Assembly (NCBI RefSeq): GCF_008312935.1 | Contig: NZ_VSZO01000001.1 | Location: forward strand, 868,001 to 932,000 | From: Roseiconus lacunae | GTDB lineage: Bacteria > Planctomycetota > Planctomycetia > Pirellulales > Pirellulaceae | Direction of reading: 5' to 3' | DNA length: 64,000 bases | Shown: one piece after another, positions 18,499 through 28,997 of the stretch | How positions within the stretch are numbered: position 1 is the stretch's first letter | Layout of the letters: the number at the start of each line of letters is the position of its first letter | The notes under the pieces: model-generated | The model's database searches: none | What the model saw: only the letters and a program-made list of their open reading frames with translations | What the model was told of the DNA's origin: nothing | Translations under genes and position numbers: made by a program

Positions 18499-18542
18499 AA
18501 AACCTTGACGATCGTTCCCCTAACTAGCACGATCGTCCCACC
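18499..18542 (-). promoter_or_regulatory. candidate RhaS-type operator upstream of the aldehyde dehydrogenase operon
   Basis: On the plus strand it begins AACCTTGACGATCGTTCC and continues to CTAGCACGATCGTCCCACC. It matches the element upstream of rhaA at 33 of 42 positions in the same orientation to its gene. Inside it ACGATCGT occurs at 18508 and again at 18529, a direct repeat 21 bp apart (two helical turns), the arrangement expected for an AraC-family dimer. Confidence 0.65.
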
Positions 18543-18633
18543 GGAGACTTGGCTTTCTGCCGTCCCTAAAATTCGGGCTGGACCTCTACACCACAAATTG
18601 TAGGGCATTCTGCGTCCGGCTTCGGCCGACTGT

Positions 18634-19230
<597 letters not shown>

Positions 19231-22200
19231 CTATCTTTTCTGTTTTCTATTTGTTCCTGGTCTCTGCTGATTTGCCGCTGGCACAGCATCACGTTTCCCC
19301 TCGATGTACCAGTCGAAGTACTTCGCAGCCTGACGACTCATTGCTTCGGATCGTTCAGCCCAGATGCCAGGCGGAGACTGAGTGTTGGCCCAGGCCTGAA
19401 GATCCTTATGAAGGGACGATGCAATCTCAGGTGATTCGTTGAGCAGATCGTGAGTCTCCTCGAAGTCGTTTTCCAAGTCGAAAAGATACTCGCGCTCGTC
19501 GGCTCGGACGTACTTCCAACGTCCTTTGCGGATCGCTGACTGACCGAGCCAACGCCAATACAAAGTCTCATGGGGTTCCGCCTCGTTTTCTCCAGTTAAG
19601 AAAGGGACTAGGTTTACACCATCGAGCACCGGATCATCAGGTAGACCGGCCAAGGAACAAGCGGTGGCACCGACATCGAGCGTGATGACCGGATGCGAGT
19701 AAACTTGTCCACCGGGAATCGTCCCTTTCCAGTGAACGACGAACGGAACCCTGATGCCGCCTTCGGTCAACATTCCTTTTTCACCGTTCATCGGATCGTT
19801 CAGCGAACCATCCCAGCCGGGACCGCCGCCGGGTGCGTCCAGTTTTTGAATTTTTAGCGGTGCGCCGTTGTCGCTGATCACGAAAATCAGCGTGTCTTCT
19901 TCGAGTTCATGCTCTCGCAGCGATGCCATGATCCGGCCGACTCCATCGTCGACCGCCGACAACATTGCCAACGCCTGACGTCGACGCTCGGGCATTTCTC
20001 CGGGGAAACGATCGAGGTACTTCTTCGGTGCATCAAGCGGTACGTGAGGCGCGCGACAAGCGAGATAAAAGAAGAATGGCTTTTTGTGAAATCGATCAAT
20101 GAATGTGCAGGCGAAGTCAGAAATCATGTCGATGTGATAACCGCCGCCCCGTTGCTCGTTTGCCCGGACGTCTTCACCGTCGAGATTCATGTTCCAGTGC
20201 CCCGGTCCGTTGCTGTTCTTGTGAAAGACCTTGTCGAAACCATGAGTCGCGATTCGATCGGCGAGGCTCGGCCCAAGGTGCCATTTTCCCGCCATGCCCG
20301 TGACGTAACCGACACTCTGCAAACGCTCGGGGATCGTCTCGAGTTCATCGAAACGTTTCATGGTCGCCGCATCTTTGAATTGTGGGTTCGATTCCAATCC
20401 CCATTTCGTTTGGTATTGACCACTGATCAGTCCTCCCCGAGATGGCACACATTGTGGCGCGGTGCAGTATCCATCGGTCATTCGCACGCCGCCCCTCGCA
20501 AGCGCATCGATGTTGGGCGTTTTCACATCATCAAAAACTCCTTGGCAACTAAGGTCCGAATAGCCATGGTCATCGGTGTAAATGACGATGATGTTTGGCT
20601 GCCGTCTGCCGTTTTGCGAAACCGGTTGTGATGCATCCGATACCTTGGGAATGTTCAACTGATACAGTGTCGAACCATCCTCGCCAACGAGTTGGATGTC
20701 CGAAATCCTTACCTCGCCGTTGCCGCGTGTGGGGTCGATTCGTACTGCAAGCACAGGGTTCGTCGCGGCGAATTCGACCGCGTAGGCATGTGTTTTCCCG
20801 TCGTGTTCGACATTGAACTTATCGCTACGATCGGCGTTGAACGGTCCAGCCCCTTGCTCCTGCCAGAACACCTGGCCGTGTCCGTTCGAACTCGAGGCCA
20901 TCGTGAATTGCAGCGTGTAGGAACCGGCGGGGAGCGGATCGGTGAATGTGTGACTCAGGTACGGGTCACGTCCAGTGCTCTTGACGAGCAACATCCCCTT
21001 TGCGGCGGACAAAGTGCAAGTGCCTCCCGGTCGCCATCCTGCGACGGGCGTGCCGGCAGCCTTTGGTTTTCCACCGGACGGCTTCTTACTTGCGCCGCCT
21101 TTCAGTTCCGCTTTGCCTTCGTTGGTGAGATCGTATTTCGATGGGTCGAAATTCGGATTCGCCAGCGGGCACGCGGCCTGTGTTTCACGGAGGTGTTGTT
21201 CGATGAGTGCGTCGAGTTGCTTCACGCGTTCGGGGAACTTTTGAGCGAGATTGTTTTGTTCGCCGATGTCATCTTTCAGATAAAACAGCTTGTATCGGTG
21301 ACCGCCATTTTTACCGCCGTGGAAGATACGGATTAGTTTCCAATCGCCGGCGTGGACGCTGACCGACGGTGGCAACCAATCCGGCACGCCCGGCCCGTGT
21401 GGGAAGTACGTAAAAATCCCTTCGCGGTCCAGTGATTCGCCTCGCAATGCGGGGACAATACTGACCCCATCGAATTTCTGGTCGGGCTTTGCATCGATCG
21501 ACAACAGCTCTAGTAGAGTCGGATAAAAATCGCTGCTCTGAATGATCGCGTCGCTACGCGAGCCGGCTTCGACAGAGCTGGGCTGAACGACGATCGCCGG
21601 CCCTCGCACGCCACCTTCGTACATCGTTGCCTTGCCACCTCGCAACGGTGCATTGCTGGTCGCCGTTGCACCATCGACCAGGTTGTACATGTTCCCGCCG
21701 TTGTCGGACGCGAAGATGATGATCGTGTTGTCGGCGATCTTCAGTCGGTCCAACGTGTCGAGCAGGGTGCCTAACGCATCATCCATACTTTCGATCATTG
21801 CCGCGTACGTCGGGCTGCGCTGCGGGTCATTCGGATCGACAACTTTTCGGTATTTGTCGATCAATGCTTTTTTGGCATCGAACGGAGCATGCACACTGAA
21901 CATCCAGTAATTCAGAAAAAACGGTTCGTTCTGATGCTCTTCCATGAAGGCCACGGCTTCTTTCGCCATACGGTCTTCCAAGTGCTCGTCCGGAATGTGC
22001 GGATCATGATCAAAGTCCTTGAATTTCCAGGGAGCGACATAGCTACCCGCTGGTCCAGGTCCGGGATGGTGAGGAACATCGACATCAAATCCATGCTCCA
22101 GTGGCGAGTAGGGTTCCGGCCCCAGGTGCCACTTGCCAAAGTGCCCCGTCGCATAGCCGTTGTCCTGAAACATTTCGGCCAGGGTGTAATACCGAGTATC

Positions 22201-22617
22201 TAGACGGGACACGCTTTGGGGTGTCGTCGAGAATTTGTTCGGCGCCGCACTGGTTGGTACTGTCGGTCGAAGAATGACCTTAGGAAGGTGGCACGTCGGT
22301 GCCGTGATGCCGTGCCGCGCGGGACTCAATCCCGTCAGCACGCTCGCTCGCGTCGGCGAACACAACGGGCTGGACGAATACGCCCGGGTGAACGTCATCC
22401 CCCGTTCTGCCAGTCGCTGAATGTTTGGCGTCCGGTAAAGATCGGTGGTGCCGAACAGCGTCGTGTCGCTCCAACCAAGATCGTCTGCCAAGATGAAAAC
22501 CACGTTCGGCTTCGGCTGATCGCGAGAGGCGTCGTCCCCAATTACAACACTCGCGTTAAATCCGGCCAGTATGAATAGGGCAGTCAAATATATTTTTGAT
22601 TTCAAGGTAGGGCTCAC
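19231..22617 (-). CDS. double sulfatase: two complete sulfatase domains with a linking beta domain
   Basis: 1128 residues, about twice the usual sulfatase length, in one uninterrupted frame. A signal peptide ([17 protein letters not shown]) suggests export. Domain 1 (about 35-490) has metal-binding ADDLGWSD (D45, D46), the formylglycine motif C86-S-P-T-R90, GKWHLGP and SDNGG (304-308). A Lys/Gly-rich linker (500-525) and a beta-rich region (530-660: [20 protein letters not shown]...ISDIQLVG), like a carbohydrate-binding or jelly-roll module, follow. Domain 2 (673-1090) has YTDDHGYSD (D682, D683), C723-V-P-S-R727, GKWHLGP and ISDNGAP. Both cysteine motifs are intact, so both could be active after maturation. 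The start is a GTG, 19 bp after a small membrane protein gene of the rhamnose operon. Substrate is inferred to be a sulfated rhamnose-containing glycan. Confidence 0.9.
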   Translation of the reverse strand: MSPTLKSKIYLTALFILAGFNASVVIGDDASRDQPKPNVVFILADDLGWSDTTLFGTTDLYRTPNIQRLAERGMTFTRAYSSSPLCSPTRASVLTGLSPARHGITAPTCHLPKVILRPTVPTSAAPNKFSTTPQSVSRLDTRYYTLAEMFQDNGYATGHFGKWHLGPEPYSPLEHGFDVDVPHHPGPGPAGSYVAPWKFKDFDHDPHIPDEHLEDRMAKEAVAFMEEHQNEPFFLNYWMFSVHAPFDAKKALIDKYRKVVDPNDPQRSPTYAAMIESMDDALGTLLDTLDRLKIADNTIIIFASDNGGNMYNLVDGATATSNAPLRGGKATMYEGGVRGPAIVVQPSSVEAGSRSDAIIQSSDFYPTLLELLSIDAKPDQKFDGVSIVPALRGESLDREGIFTYFPHGPGVPDWLPPSVSVHAGDWKLIRIFHGGKNGGHRYKLFYLKDDIGEQNNLAQKFPERVKQLDALIEQHLRETQAACPLANPNFDPSKYDLTNEGKAELKGGASKKPSGGKPKAAGTPVAGWRPGGTCTLSAAKGMLLVKSTGRDPYLSHTFTDPLPAGSYTLQFTMASSSNGHGQVFWQEQGAGPFNADRSDKFNVEHDGKTHAYAVEFAATNPVLAVRIDPTRGNGEVRISDIQLVGEDGSTLYQLNIPKVSDASQPVSQNGRRQPNIIVIYTDDHGYSDLSCQGVFDDVKTPNIDALARGGVRMTDGYCTAPQCVPSRGGLISGQYQTKWGLESNPQFKDAATMKRFDELETIPERLQSVGYVTGMAGKWHLGPSLADRIATHGFDKVFHKNSNGPGHWNMNLDGEDVRANEQRGGGYHIDMISDFACTFIDRFHKKPFFFYLACRAPHVPLDAPKKYLDRFPGEMPERRRQALAMLSAVDDGVGRIMASLREHELEEDTLIFVISDNGAPLKIQKLDAPGGGPGWDGSLNDPMNGEKGMLTEGGIRVPFVVHWKGTIPGGQVYSHPVITLDVGATACSLAGLPDDPVLDGVNLVPFLTGENEAEPHETLYWRWLGQSAIRKGRWKYVRADEREYLFDLENDFEETHDLLNESPEIASSLHKDLQAWANTQSPPGIWAERSEAMSRQAAKYFDWYIEGKRDAVPAANQQRPGTNRKQKR

Positions 22618-22636
22618 GTATTAGGGCATTCAGTTC

Positions 22637-22834
22637 TCAGATTTCAACTTCACTTGCGTCGACGGGCAATTTGCGGCCCATCCATATCGGTGTCGCAATG
22701 AACCATCCAACTGTGCCGCCAAGAGCGGCGACCTTGACGGTGTCTAGACCGATTGTCCCCGTCAAATGCAATAGGCAAGGACCAATGACTAGACCGAGGG
22801 TGATCAGCGAAACAAGCTTTGCGATGTGATTCAT
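22637..22834 (-). CDS. small two-helix membrane protein in the rhamnose operon
   Basis: 65 residues from the ATG at 22834, with AGGAA 8 bases upstream. Two hydrophobic segments are visible (LVSLITLGLVIGPCLLHL and VAALGGTVGWFIATPIWM) with a short polar C-terminus. It starts 10 bp after the stop of the permease gene and ends 19 bp before the double sulfatase, so it is surely co-transcribed. I do not recognise the family. The size and position suggest an accessory partner of the permease; this is inference. Confidence 0.7.
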   Translation of the reverse strand: MNHIAKLVSLITLGLVIGPCLLHLTGTIGLDTVKVAALGGTVGWFIATPIWMGRKLPVDASEVEI

Positions 22835-22844
22835 GACAAGATTC

Positions 22845-24281
22845 CTAAATGCTTGGCGAAGCGTTTGCTTGATCGGCAAGTTCTTTCTGGGTGAACTTAC
22901 TTATGACCAGAAAGAGTAGTCCGCAGACGATCCAGCATGGAATCACCGCGTACGCCGCAAACAGCCCCTGCCAGAGAATCAGGTACAGACCGACAGCTAC
23001 CGGCAGGCACCAGGCGATCAAGACGGAGAAATTGATTCGTAAGTCACTGTGGTAGGCATACTCGTCACGTAACCCAAACTTCTTCATCAGATAGAAATCG
23101 ACAAGTATTACGGCACCCATCGGACCGAGAACCGTTCCGTAGGTACCAACAAAGTCGAGCAACTTTGCCGAGAGGTTCGGGAACGCACCGGCAATCGTTG
23201 CGACGGTTCCGGCGACGAGTGTCATTGCCGTTCGCGGACTCTTGGGCAGTACGCCCTGGAACGCGAGTCCGGCGCGATAGATCGTCGGGTTGGCCGTCGT
23301 CCAACCCGCTAACACAACGCAAATGATGCCGGCCCACCCAAGCGACTCGAAAGCAAGTAGTCCCGGGTTCGCGGCGACTTTACCGTCCTCGCCGACAGCC
23401 AGTTCGGGCTGAATCTTGATGAGCGCCGCCAAAAGTAAAGCGGCTGATACCCACGCCATGTAGTGCCCAAGAAACATTCCGATCGCGGGTGCCCAACCGG
23501 AGGCCTTGCTTCGAGCAAACCGAAAGATCGTCAGATCGGACATTCCGAAATGCATCGCCCCGTTGCACAACCAAGCGAACACGACGATTTTCCAGAAACC
23601 GAATTCTCCGGGACCGTTCTTTTCCTGAACAAACACGATCGCCTCTTCCCAAAACCTGCCTTCCGATAGTGCCGCAAAGCTAGTGACTTCCATCTGCGCT
23701 AGCGATACGATTCCGCAGGCCGCAAACACTGCAATCATCCATGGTGCGGCAATGTTTGCGAAACGAGCGACACGCTCGTATCCACCTGCTGCGACGGCAG
23801 CGATTACCACACCAACAATGACCACTAGCGCGGTAAAGGCTGGATTGCTCAAGCCAAACGTATCACTCGGCACATCGAACGTAATCCCAAACGGGACACC
23901 CACTGCCGATGCAGATACCGTGACCATCGCTCCTGCGAGAAAGCAAAACAGCAGCCCGTTGACCAAGTTATAAAACTTGACCAAGGATCTACCCGCAATC
24001 CGTTCTAACTGATAGTAAAGCGTCAGGCGTTTCGCCATCGCGATCGGGACGACCAGAAATCGCCACGTTAAAACCGCAAGGAAATTCCCGAGCATCAATC
24101 CCAAGATTAGATCGGACAAGCTCGCTCCGGCCGAAAGGAACAACGGGCCAATCATGAACTCCGTTCCCGCGGCATGCTCACCTGCATACATGCCCCAGAA
24201 TTTTCCGCTTCCAAGCAACGCCGAATCCGGCACTGGTTCGCGTTCAAACTCTCCGCCAGGAGCCTCTGCTTCTTCAGTCAT
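22845..24281 (-). CDS. NCS1-type (purine-cytosine permease family) transporter, candidate rhamnose or deoxysugar permease
   Basis: 478 residues with about 12 hydrophobic segments spread over residues 45-465. The opening (WGMYAGEHAAGTEFMIGPLFLSAGASLSDLILGLMLGN) is the start of the nucleobase:cation symporter-1 / cytosine permease fold. The family usually carries purines, pyrimidines, hydantoins or vitamins. Here it lies 48 bp downstream of L-rhamnose isomerase and upstream of a sulfatase in one operon, with no rhaT or ABC-type sugar transporter nearby. It is therefore the best candidate for sugar import, although the family is not known to me as a sugar carrier. Confidence 0.8.
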   Translation of the reverse strand: MTEEAEAPGGEFEREPVPDSALLGSGKFWGMYAGEHAAGTEFMIGPLFLSAGASLSDLILGLMLGNFLAVLTWRFLVVPIAMAKRLTLYYQLERIAGRSLVKFYNLVNGLLFCFLAGAMVTVSASAVGVPFGITFDVPSDTFGLSNPAFTALVVIVGVVIAAVAAGGYERVARFANIAAPWMIAVFAACGIVSLAQMEVTSFAALSEGRFWEEAIVFVQEKNGPGEFGFWKIVVFAWLCNGAMHFGMSDLTIFRFARSKASGWAPAIGMFLGHYMAWVSAALLLAALIKIQPELAVGEDGKVAANPGLLAFESLGWAGIICVVLAGWTTANPTIYRAGLAFQGVLPKSPRTAMTLVAGTVATIAGAFPNLSAKLLDFVGTYGTVLGPMGAVILVDFYLMKKFGLRDEYAYHSDLRINFSVLIAWCLPVAVGLYLILWQGLFAAYAVIPCWIVCGLLFLVISKFTQKELADQANASPSI

Positions 24282-24329
24282 TTAAAATCTCTAAATGATT
24301 GCTGATGTGATTGTGGCGCTAACGTTCTT

Positions 24330-25619
24330 TTATGCCATGACCGAAGCATCGCATCGTGACGCCGTCACGTCGTTTTCATACTGCCGCACCTTCTCGAGCC
24401 ACTCGGCTCCGACCGGCGCTCCCGAAGACTCACAGTAGTGATTCCAAACCGCGCCAAGCGGCATTGTCTTTTGCTCTTCCATCAGTGCCAGCCGCGCGGT
24501 CAAGTCACCCTCACGCTCAAACCGCCGCAACGTCTCCGTCGGCTCTAGCAGCGCCGCCAAAAGAGCTTTCAATGCGTTGCGGGTGCCGATCGCCCATGCC
24601 GCGACTCGGTTGATACTCGCATCAAAGAAATCTAAGCCGATATGCACTCGATCTAGAAACTCCCCGCGAACGATTTCCTGCATGATCGACTGCAACTCAT
24701 CGCTGTAGGTAACGACGTGGTCGCTGTCCCAACGCACGCCACGACTGACATGCAACAATAATTCGGGCACGTACATCAACGCAGATGATATCTTGTCAGA
24801 TATCACTTCGGTCGGATGAAAGTGCCCTGCATCTAAGCACAAGACTTTGTTCCGCGAGATCGCGTACCCCAGATAAAATTCATGGGAACCGACGACATAA
24901 CTCTCGCTACCGATTCCAAACAACTTACATTCGACGGCGTCGAGCGTTTGATGACGTGGCAGCTGCTCGGCGAAAATCGCATCAAGTGAATTGGCCAGTC
25001 GCTCTCGCGGAGCTTTACGACTTGCCGGCGTGTCCTTGTATCCATCCGGTACCCAAAAATTGTTGACGCAGGCGTTTCCTTGCGCCGCTCCCATCGCCGC
25101 CGCGATTTTCCGACACGCGATTCCGTGGTCGATCCAAAACTGGCGAATCCCGGCATCGGCATGTGCCAGGGTAAAACCATCGGAGGCTTTCGAATGCGAA
25201 AAATAGCTTGGGTTAAAGTCCAGGTCGATGTTTCGGTCGCGTGACCAATCAATCCATCCCTGAAACTGCTCCACGCCGATTTCATCACGATCAACAGGAC
25301 CAGCGAATTCGCCGTATATCGCATGAAGGTTCAAGCGGTGCTTCCCGGGAATCAACGAATACGCGATCTCGAGATCACTCCGAAGCTCACTTGCCGTTCG
25401 TGCACGACCAGGATAGTTGCCCGTAACGGCAAGTCCGTCGCCCAGGGTTCCTGCCTGACCTTCGAAGCCTGCGACATCATCTCCCTGCCAACAATGAACG
25501 GAGATTGCGACACGGGAAAGCCGTTCAAGCGCGGTGGTGACGTCGACTCCTTGAGACGCGTACTGCTCGGTCGCCAACTCGAAAGCGGCGCGAACTTGAC
25601 TTGAGTTGCTCATCTTCAT
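24330..25619 (-). CDS. rhaA: L-rhamnose isomerase
   Basis: 429 residues, close to the Escherichia coli enzyme (419). The family hallmark [17 protein letters not shown] lies at 31-48. Further conserved stretches are [48 protein letters not shown], the metal-site region [18 protein letters not shown] and WDSDHVV. It converts L-rhamnose to L-rhamnulose with Mn(II)/Co(II). It is the first gene of the rhaA-permease-small membrane protein-double sulfatase operon. Two ATGs (25619 and 25613) follow GCGAGG, and either could be used. A RhaS-like activator is transcribed divergently, and the shared operator lies between them. Confidence 0.95.
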   Translation of the reverse strand: MKMSNSSQVRAAFELATEQYASQGVDVTTALERLSRVAISVHCWQGDDVAGFEGQAGTLGDGLAVTGNYPGRARTASELRSDLEIAYSLIPGKHRLNLHAIYGEFAGPVDRDEIGVEQFQGWIDWSRDRNIDLDFNPSYFSHSKASDGFTLAHADAGIRQFWIDHGIACRKIAAAMGAAQGNACVNNFWVPDGYKDTPASRKAPRERLANSLDAIFAEQLPRHQTLDAVECKLFGIGSESYVVGSHEFYLGYAISRNKVLCLDAGHFHPTEVISDKISSALMYVPELLLHVSRGVRWDSDHVVTYSDELQSIMQEIVRGEFLDRVHIGLDFFDASINRVAAWAIGTRNALKALLAALLEPTETLRRFEREGDLTARLALMEEQKTMPLGAVWNHYCESSGAPVGAEWLEKVRQYENDVTASRCDASVMA

Positions 25620-25696
25620 CCTCGCCAGTCTGGTGGGCCTTGCCCGATTGAAACCTTTCCCGATCCGGCAGCCAGTTTAGGCCGCCAAGCACACCG

Positions 25697-25740
25697 AAAC
25701 CTTGACGATCGAACCGGAAACTAGCACAATAGTACCATCA
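25697..25740 (-). promoter_or_regulatory. candidate RhaS-type operator upstream of rhaA
   Basis: On the plus strand it begins AACCTTGACGATCGAACC and continues to CTAGCACAATAGTACCATC. It matches the element at 18499-18542 at 33 of 42 positions. The direct repeat is ACGATCGAACC at 25705 and ACAATAGTACC at 25726, 21 bp apart as in the other site. It lies about 80 bp from the rhaA start and 80 bp from the regulator start, so it could serve both. Confidence 0.65.
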
Positions 25741-25820
25741 CAGAATGTCTTTTCGGTGCAAGCGATCACCTCTAGAGTACCCCGTCGGCCATTCTGATGC
25801 CGCTAACGCGACAGTGCCCG

Positions 25821-26681
25821 ATGAAAGTACTTCGAAAACAGGACTGGTTTCATTCCGACGGATTCCCGATCGTCGTGGAACGTCGCGATCCACAGGAACC
25901 GTTCGGCCTGCACTGTCACGAGTTCTCGGAAATCGTGATCATCACCGGTGGGGCCGGTGTACACATCACCGGCAAAGACAGCTATGAGCTGAAAACCGGA
26001 GACACGTTTGTCATCGGCGGCGACCGCCCGCATGACTATCTGAACATGGATCGGTTAAGCCTGATCAACATTCTGTTCGACCCCAACGAACTGCCGTTAT
26101 CGATCGGTGACCTGCAGTCTCTCTCCGGCTACCACGCCTTATTTACACTCGAACCGGCGTGGCGTAGCCGACATCAATTCACCAGCCGCCTACAACTCAG
26201 CCCAGCCGAACTTGGTGAGACACTTCATCTGGTCGACAAACTCGATCAGGAACTCTGCGCCCGTCAGCCCGGATTTCAGGTCATGGCGATCGCCGCGATG
26301 TTGGAACTGATCACGTTCGTATCGCGATGCTACGGCGAAACCCATAACCCATCGAGTAAATCACTGATCCGCGTCGGAGAAACCATCTCTCATATCCGCC
26401 GTGACATCTCTCAACCGATCGCACTGGAAGACTTAGTCAACATTTCTGGAATGTCTCGGACCAATTACATCCGGATGTTCGAAGCGGCGATGGGAACGTC
26501 GCCGATCAACTATCTGATCGGTCTTCGTATCGAAGAAGCCAGCCGACTGCTACGCAGCACCGACCGAAGTGTTACCGACATTGCTTTTGATGTCGGTTTC
26601 AGTGACAGCAATTACTTCAGTCGTCGGTTTCGCAAAACTCAAGGCCAATCCCCACGGGAGTACCGCAAACGCTACCGATGA
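25821..26681 (+). CDS. AraC-family transcriptional regulator, RhaS/RhaR-like
   Basis: 286 residues from the ATG at 25821. An N-terminal cupin domain (about 1-110) starts MKVLRKQDWFHSDGFPIVVERR with the metal/sugar-binding style HCHEFSEIVIITGGAGVHI, close in layout to RhaS of enterobacteria. The C-terminal 100 residues carry two helix-turn-helix units: LEDLVNISGMSRTNYIRMFEAAMG, and VTDIAFDVGFSDSNYFSRRFRKTQGQSPREYRKR, the AraC signature. It is divergent from rhaA with the shared operator between. It probably activates both rhamnose operons in response to L-rhamnose. Which of RhaS or RhaR it corresponds to cannot be told by eye. Confidence 0.88.
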   Translation: MKVLRKQDWFHSDGFPIVVERRDPQEPFGLHCHEFSEIVIITGGAGVHITGKDSYELKTGDTFVIGGDRPHDYLNMDRLSLINILFDPNELPLSIGDLQSLSGYHALFTLEPAWRSRHQFTSRLQLSPAELGETLHLVDKLDQELCARQPGFQVMAIAAMLELITFVSRCYGETHNPSSKSLIRVGETISHIRRDISQPIALEDLVNISGMSRTNYIRMFEAAMGTSPINYLIGLRIEEASRLLRSTDRSVTDIAFDVGFSDSNYFSRRFRKTQGQSPREYRKRYR

Positions 26682-26728
26682 ATTCCAGTGGCGGCTTGCT
26701 CATATAAAATCATTACCGAGCTTGCGAT

Positions 26729-28060
26729 TTATTCCGTCGCATCGCTGACATAGGGAATGACGTAAGGACCTTCGGGGATCACCGCGATGTGCTGCTTTCC
26801 TAAAGCGGCGGAAGCGATCGACCGCTCGAATTCGTTCACGTCGTCGTACATGTTCACCCCGGTTAGCGGAAAACTCTCACGCGGCAGCGTCGAAAGCAGA
26901 TGAATACGGGCTTTTGACGACGCTTTGGTTTGCATTTGCGACTGCCACTGATCAATGTCTGCTTTGCGCTGCCGCTGAAGCACCTGCAAGAACGCCTCTT
27001 CACCCAGGCTTACTAACTGTTGTTGGGCTCGACGGTATGCGTCCGAGCCAAGTCCCTCGGCACACTCCGAGACGATAAACAAATCGCCTCCCGGCTTCAG
27101 GATATCGATCGCACCCACCATCCCTTTGACAGACTGGTAGTACGTCTGGTCCAACGGGTAGCCCGCGCCGCTGGTCACCACGATTTCGAATTCATGAGGC
27201 ACGGGCGCCCGGCAATATCGCTGGACAAACTTCACTGCTTCACGATGGCTGGTGGTAACCTCCCCAAAATTGATGAACGACAAATTTCGTTCTTCATCGA
27301 TCACCGTATTGATCGCGTACGCACCTCCGATCATCCGAATAATCTCGAGCTGTTCTTCATGCAGCGGATTACCGTCGAGGTTGCAATTCGCAGCCGCCGG
27401 ATCAGACATGAAAGCGTGGTTGTGAAACGTACGGATCGTATCAGCATGGGCGAGTCCGGGGGCGACAACCTTCCGGCCGCCAGAGTAACCGGCCATGAAG
27501 TGCGGTTCGACCAGACCCGTTGCGATACGCAGATCTGCCTGCACAAAACGACGGTCAATTTTGACCGGTACCCGGCGTGTAGGAGTGATTCCCAGGTCGA
27601 GATGGTCGTCATCACTGGTCGCGAAGTGATTCACGACCCGGACGTGATCGAAAACCCAGTCGTCACCAACCAATTCTCGCAACTCCTCGCCTTCATTGGG
27701 ACGATGCAGCCCCGTCGCGACTAAGACGGTAATTGCCTTGTGGTCAATCCCGGCGTCCAGCAGTATTTCGATGGCCGGACGCAAAAACAAATGATTGGGA
27801 ACCGGCCGCGTGATATCGCAGATCGCGAGACAAGCTGAATTGGCATTTTTGGCAACTTCGACCAAGGAAACACGATTCGCCGAACCACTAGACGAAGCGT
27901 TTCCAGACGATCCATCAGCGGACAAAGCACTACGTACCGCTTTTCCACAATCATACCGTACGGGCATTTTTGGCTTCCGGATGACCGTTGGTGTCACCAA
28001 TTCGGGAAGCCGTACTTTCTTCGTCCCTCGGCCAAACAACAGTTCAACACAAGGATCCAT
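26729..28060 (-). CDS. larA: nickel-dependent lactate racemase family protein (LarA, DUF2088)
   Basis: 443 residues from the ATG at 28060 (ATGs at 28090 and 28102 are alternatives). The N-terminal domain contains CLAICDITRPVPNHLFLRPAIEILLDAG and VLVATGLHRPNEGEE, the LarA core including the histidine in the THRxP-like motif. It continues with TGLVEPHFMAGYSGGRKVVAPGLA, which includes the conserved H and K of the pincer-cofactor site, and TSGAGYPLDQTYYQSVKGM. The family interconverts D- and L-lactate, or acts on other 2-hydroxyacids, using a nickel pincer nucleotide made by LarBCE, none of which is in this window. It converges with the rhamnose regulator gene. In rhamnose breakdown L-lactate is the predicted product, so racemisation is a sensible next step. 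Confidence 0.85.
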   Translation of the reverse strand: MDPCVELLFGRGTKKVRLPELVTPTVIRKPKMPVRYDCGKAVRSALSADGSSGNASSSGSANRVSLVEVAKNANSACLAICDITRPVPNHLFLRPAIEILLDAGIDHKAITVLVATGLHRPNEGEELRELVGDDWVFDHVRVVNHFATSDDDHLDLGITPTRRVPVKIDRRFVQADLRIATGLVEPHFMAGYSGGRKVVAPGLAHADTIRTFHNHAFMSDPAAANCNLDGNPLHEEQLEIIRMIGGAYAINTVIDEERNLSFINFGEVTTSHREAVKFVQRYCRAPVPHEFEIVVTSGAGYPLDQTYYQSVKGMVGAIDILKPGGDLFIVSECAEGLGSDAYRRAQQQLVSLGEEAFLQVLQRQRKADIDQWQSQMQTKASSKARIHLLSTLPRESFPLTGVNMYDDVNEFERSIASAALGKQHIAVIPEGPYVIPYVSDATE

Positions 28061-28118
28061 TCTTGCCTGCTCTCTACCGTGCGGTTCCATCACCTGCTGC
28101 ATTCCAACTTGATTTTCG

Positions 28119-28183
28119 GATTAGCCGAATGGCGATAGCCACGTTTTCCGAACAATAACCGGAGGCAAACACCCATCAGCTGA
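28119..28183. repeat. dispersed intergenic palindromic repeat, copy 3
   Basis: GATTAGCCGAATGGCGATAG through ACACCCATCAGCTGAAG, same orientation as copy 2, upstream of larA. It is more diverged than copy 2 but aligns over its whole length. Confidence 0.7.
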
Positions 28184-28293
28184 AGACTCACACCCGTATT
28201 GTCAATTGGAACTAAGCACTGGTGACCACGCTTCCCAAGCCCCACACCCTCCTGAGTTCCAACCTGAGTACCAAGTTTATTTCCGATGCACAC

Positions 28294-28761
28294 TCATTCC
28301 GTATCGCCTTGTCGGCTCAAATGTCGGAGATGGTGAGCAGCATGCGCCGCGTGGATCTCCAAGATTCCCTCTGGTGGCAACTTGCCGAATCCCGGATGTG
28401 GTGCAAAATCCCCGGTGTGGGCAAGTAGCGTTTTAACACTCGCGGCGAATGCTTCCACTTCCGCCGCGTCATCGAGACCTTCCGGTGGCTGGAAAATTCC
28501 CGACGTTCGGAAGCCACGAGGAGAATTACCGCTCAGCATCTTTGGCAACAGCAGCCATCGCATTAATGGTCGAAGGGGGGCATAGACCGACATCCAAAGT
28601 GGATAACCACCGATGGCGAGGTCTTGTACCAAAACTAAATGGCGACAAATCTGTCCGAGTGACCAGTTTCCATGACGGATGTATCCGCTGGCCAACAATT
28701 GCCGGGCATCATCGACCGCCACTTCGAGGTCACTAAACTGCAATTGACGGAGGTCGCTCAT
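28294..28761 (-). CDS. DinB-like / DUF1569 protein
   Basis: 155 residues. It has the four-helix layout of DinB-like proteins: SDLEVAVDDARQLLASGYIRHGNWSLGQICRHLVLVQDLAIGGYP, a central hydrophobic helix, and the C-terminal HAAHAAHHLRHL. Histidines in GQICRHL and HAAHAAHH would be the metal-binding set typical of this superfamily. DUF1569 members are common in planctomycetes and have no established role. It is a single gene, divergent from the GH16 gene across 236 bp. Confidence 0.75.
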   Translation of the reverse strand: MSDLRQLQFSDLEVAVDDARQLLASGYIRHGNWSLGQICRHLVLVQDLAIGGYPLWMSVYAPLRPLMRWLLLPKMLSGNSPRGFRTSGIFQPPEGLDDAAEVEAFAASVKTLLAHTGDFAPHPGFGKLPPEGILEIHAAHAAHHLRHLSRQGDTE

Positions 28762-28997
28762 GGGGCTTCGGCATCTCGGTAGAATTTGGCATCTTCGTGG
28801 ACATTATGGACGACTCTTCGAACAATTGACACCGGCGATGAAAGACGGTTGCAATTCATGTTTCCTCACGGCTTGCAGCGATCAAAACTACAGCGCCGGC
28901 GAGAGCCAATCGATTCAAACCATGTAGCACGATCGGCCAGGCGGCAGTGAACTACGCGTCAGTGCCAACGAACCAATGCCTATCCAAAGGAAAGCCA

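Noticed and set aside
19909-20631. A 240-codon open frame on the plus strand inside the double sulfatase
   Set aside because: It lies opposite an intact, well-conserved coding region and has no recognisable motif. Long antisense frames are common in GC-rich genes.
27020-27724. A 234-codon open frame opposite larA
   Set aside because: Antisense shadow, no motif, no ribosome binding site.
28924-28938. GTAGCACGATCGGCC upstream of the GH16 gene as a third copy of the rhamnose operator
   Set aside because: Only half of the element matches, in the opposite orientation, and CGATCG is very frequent in this DNA.
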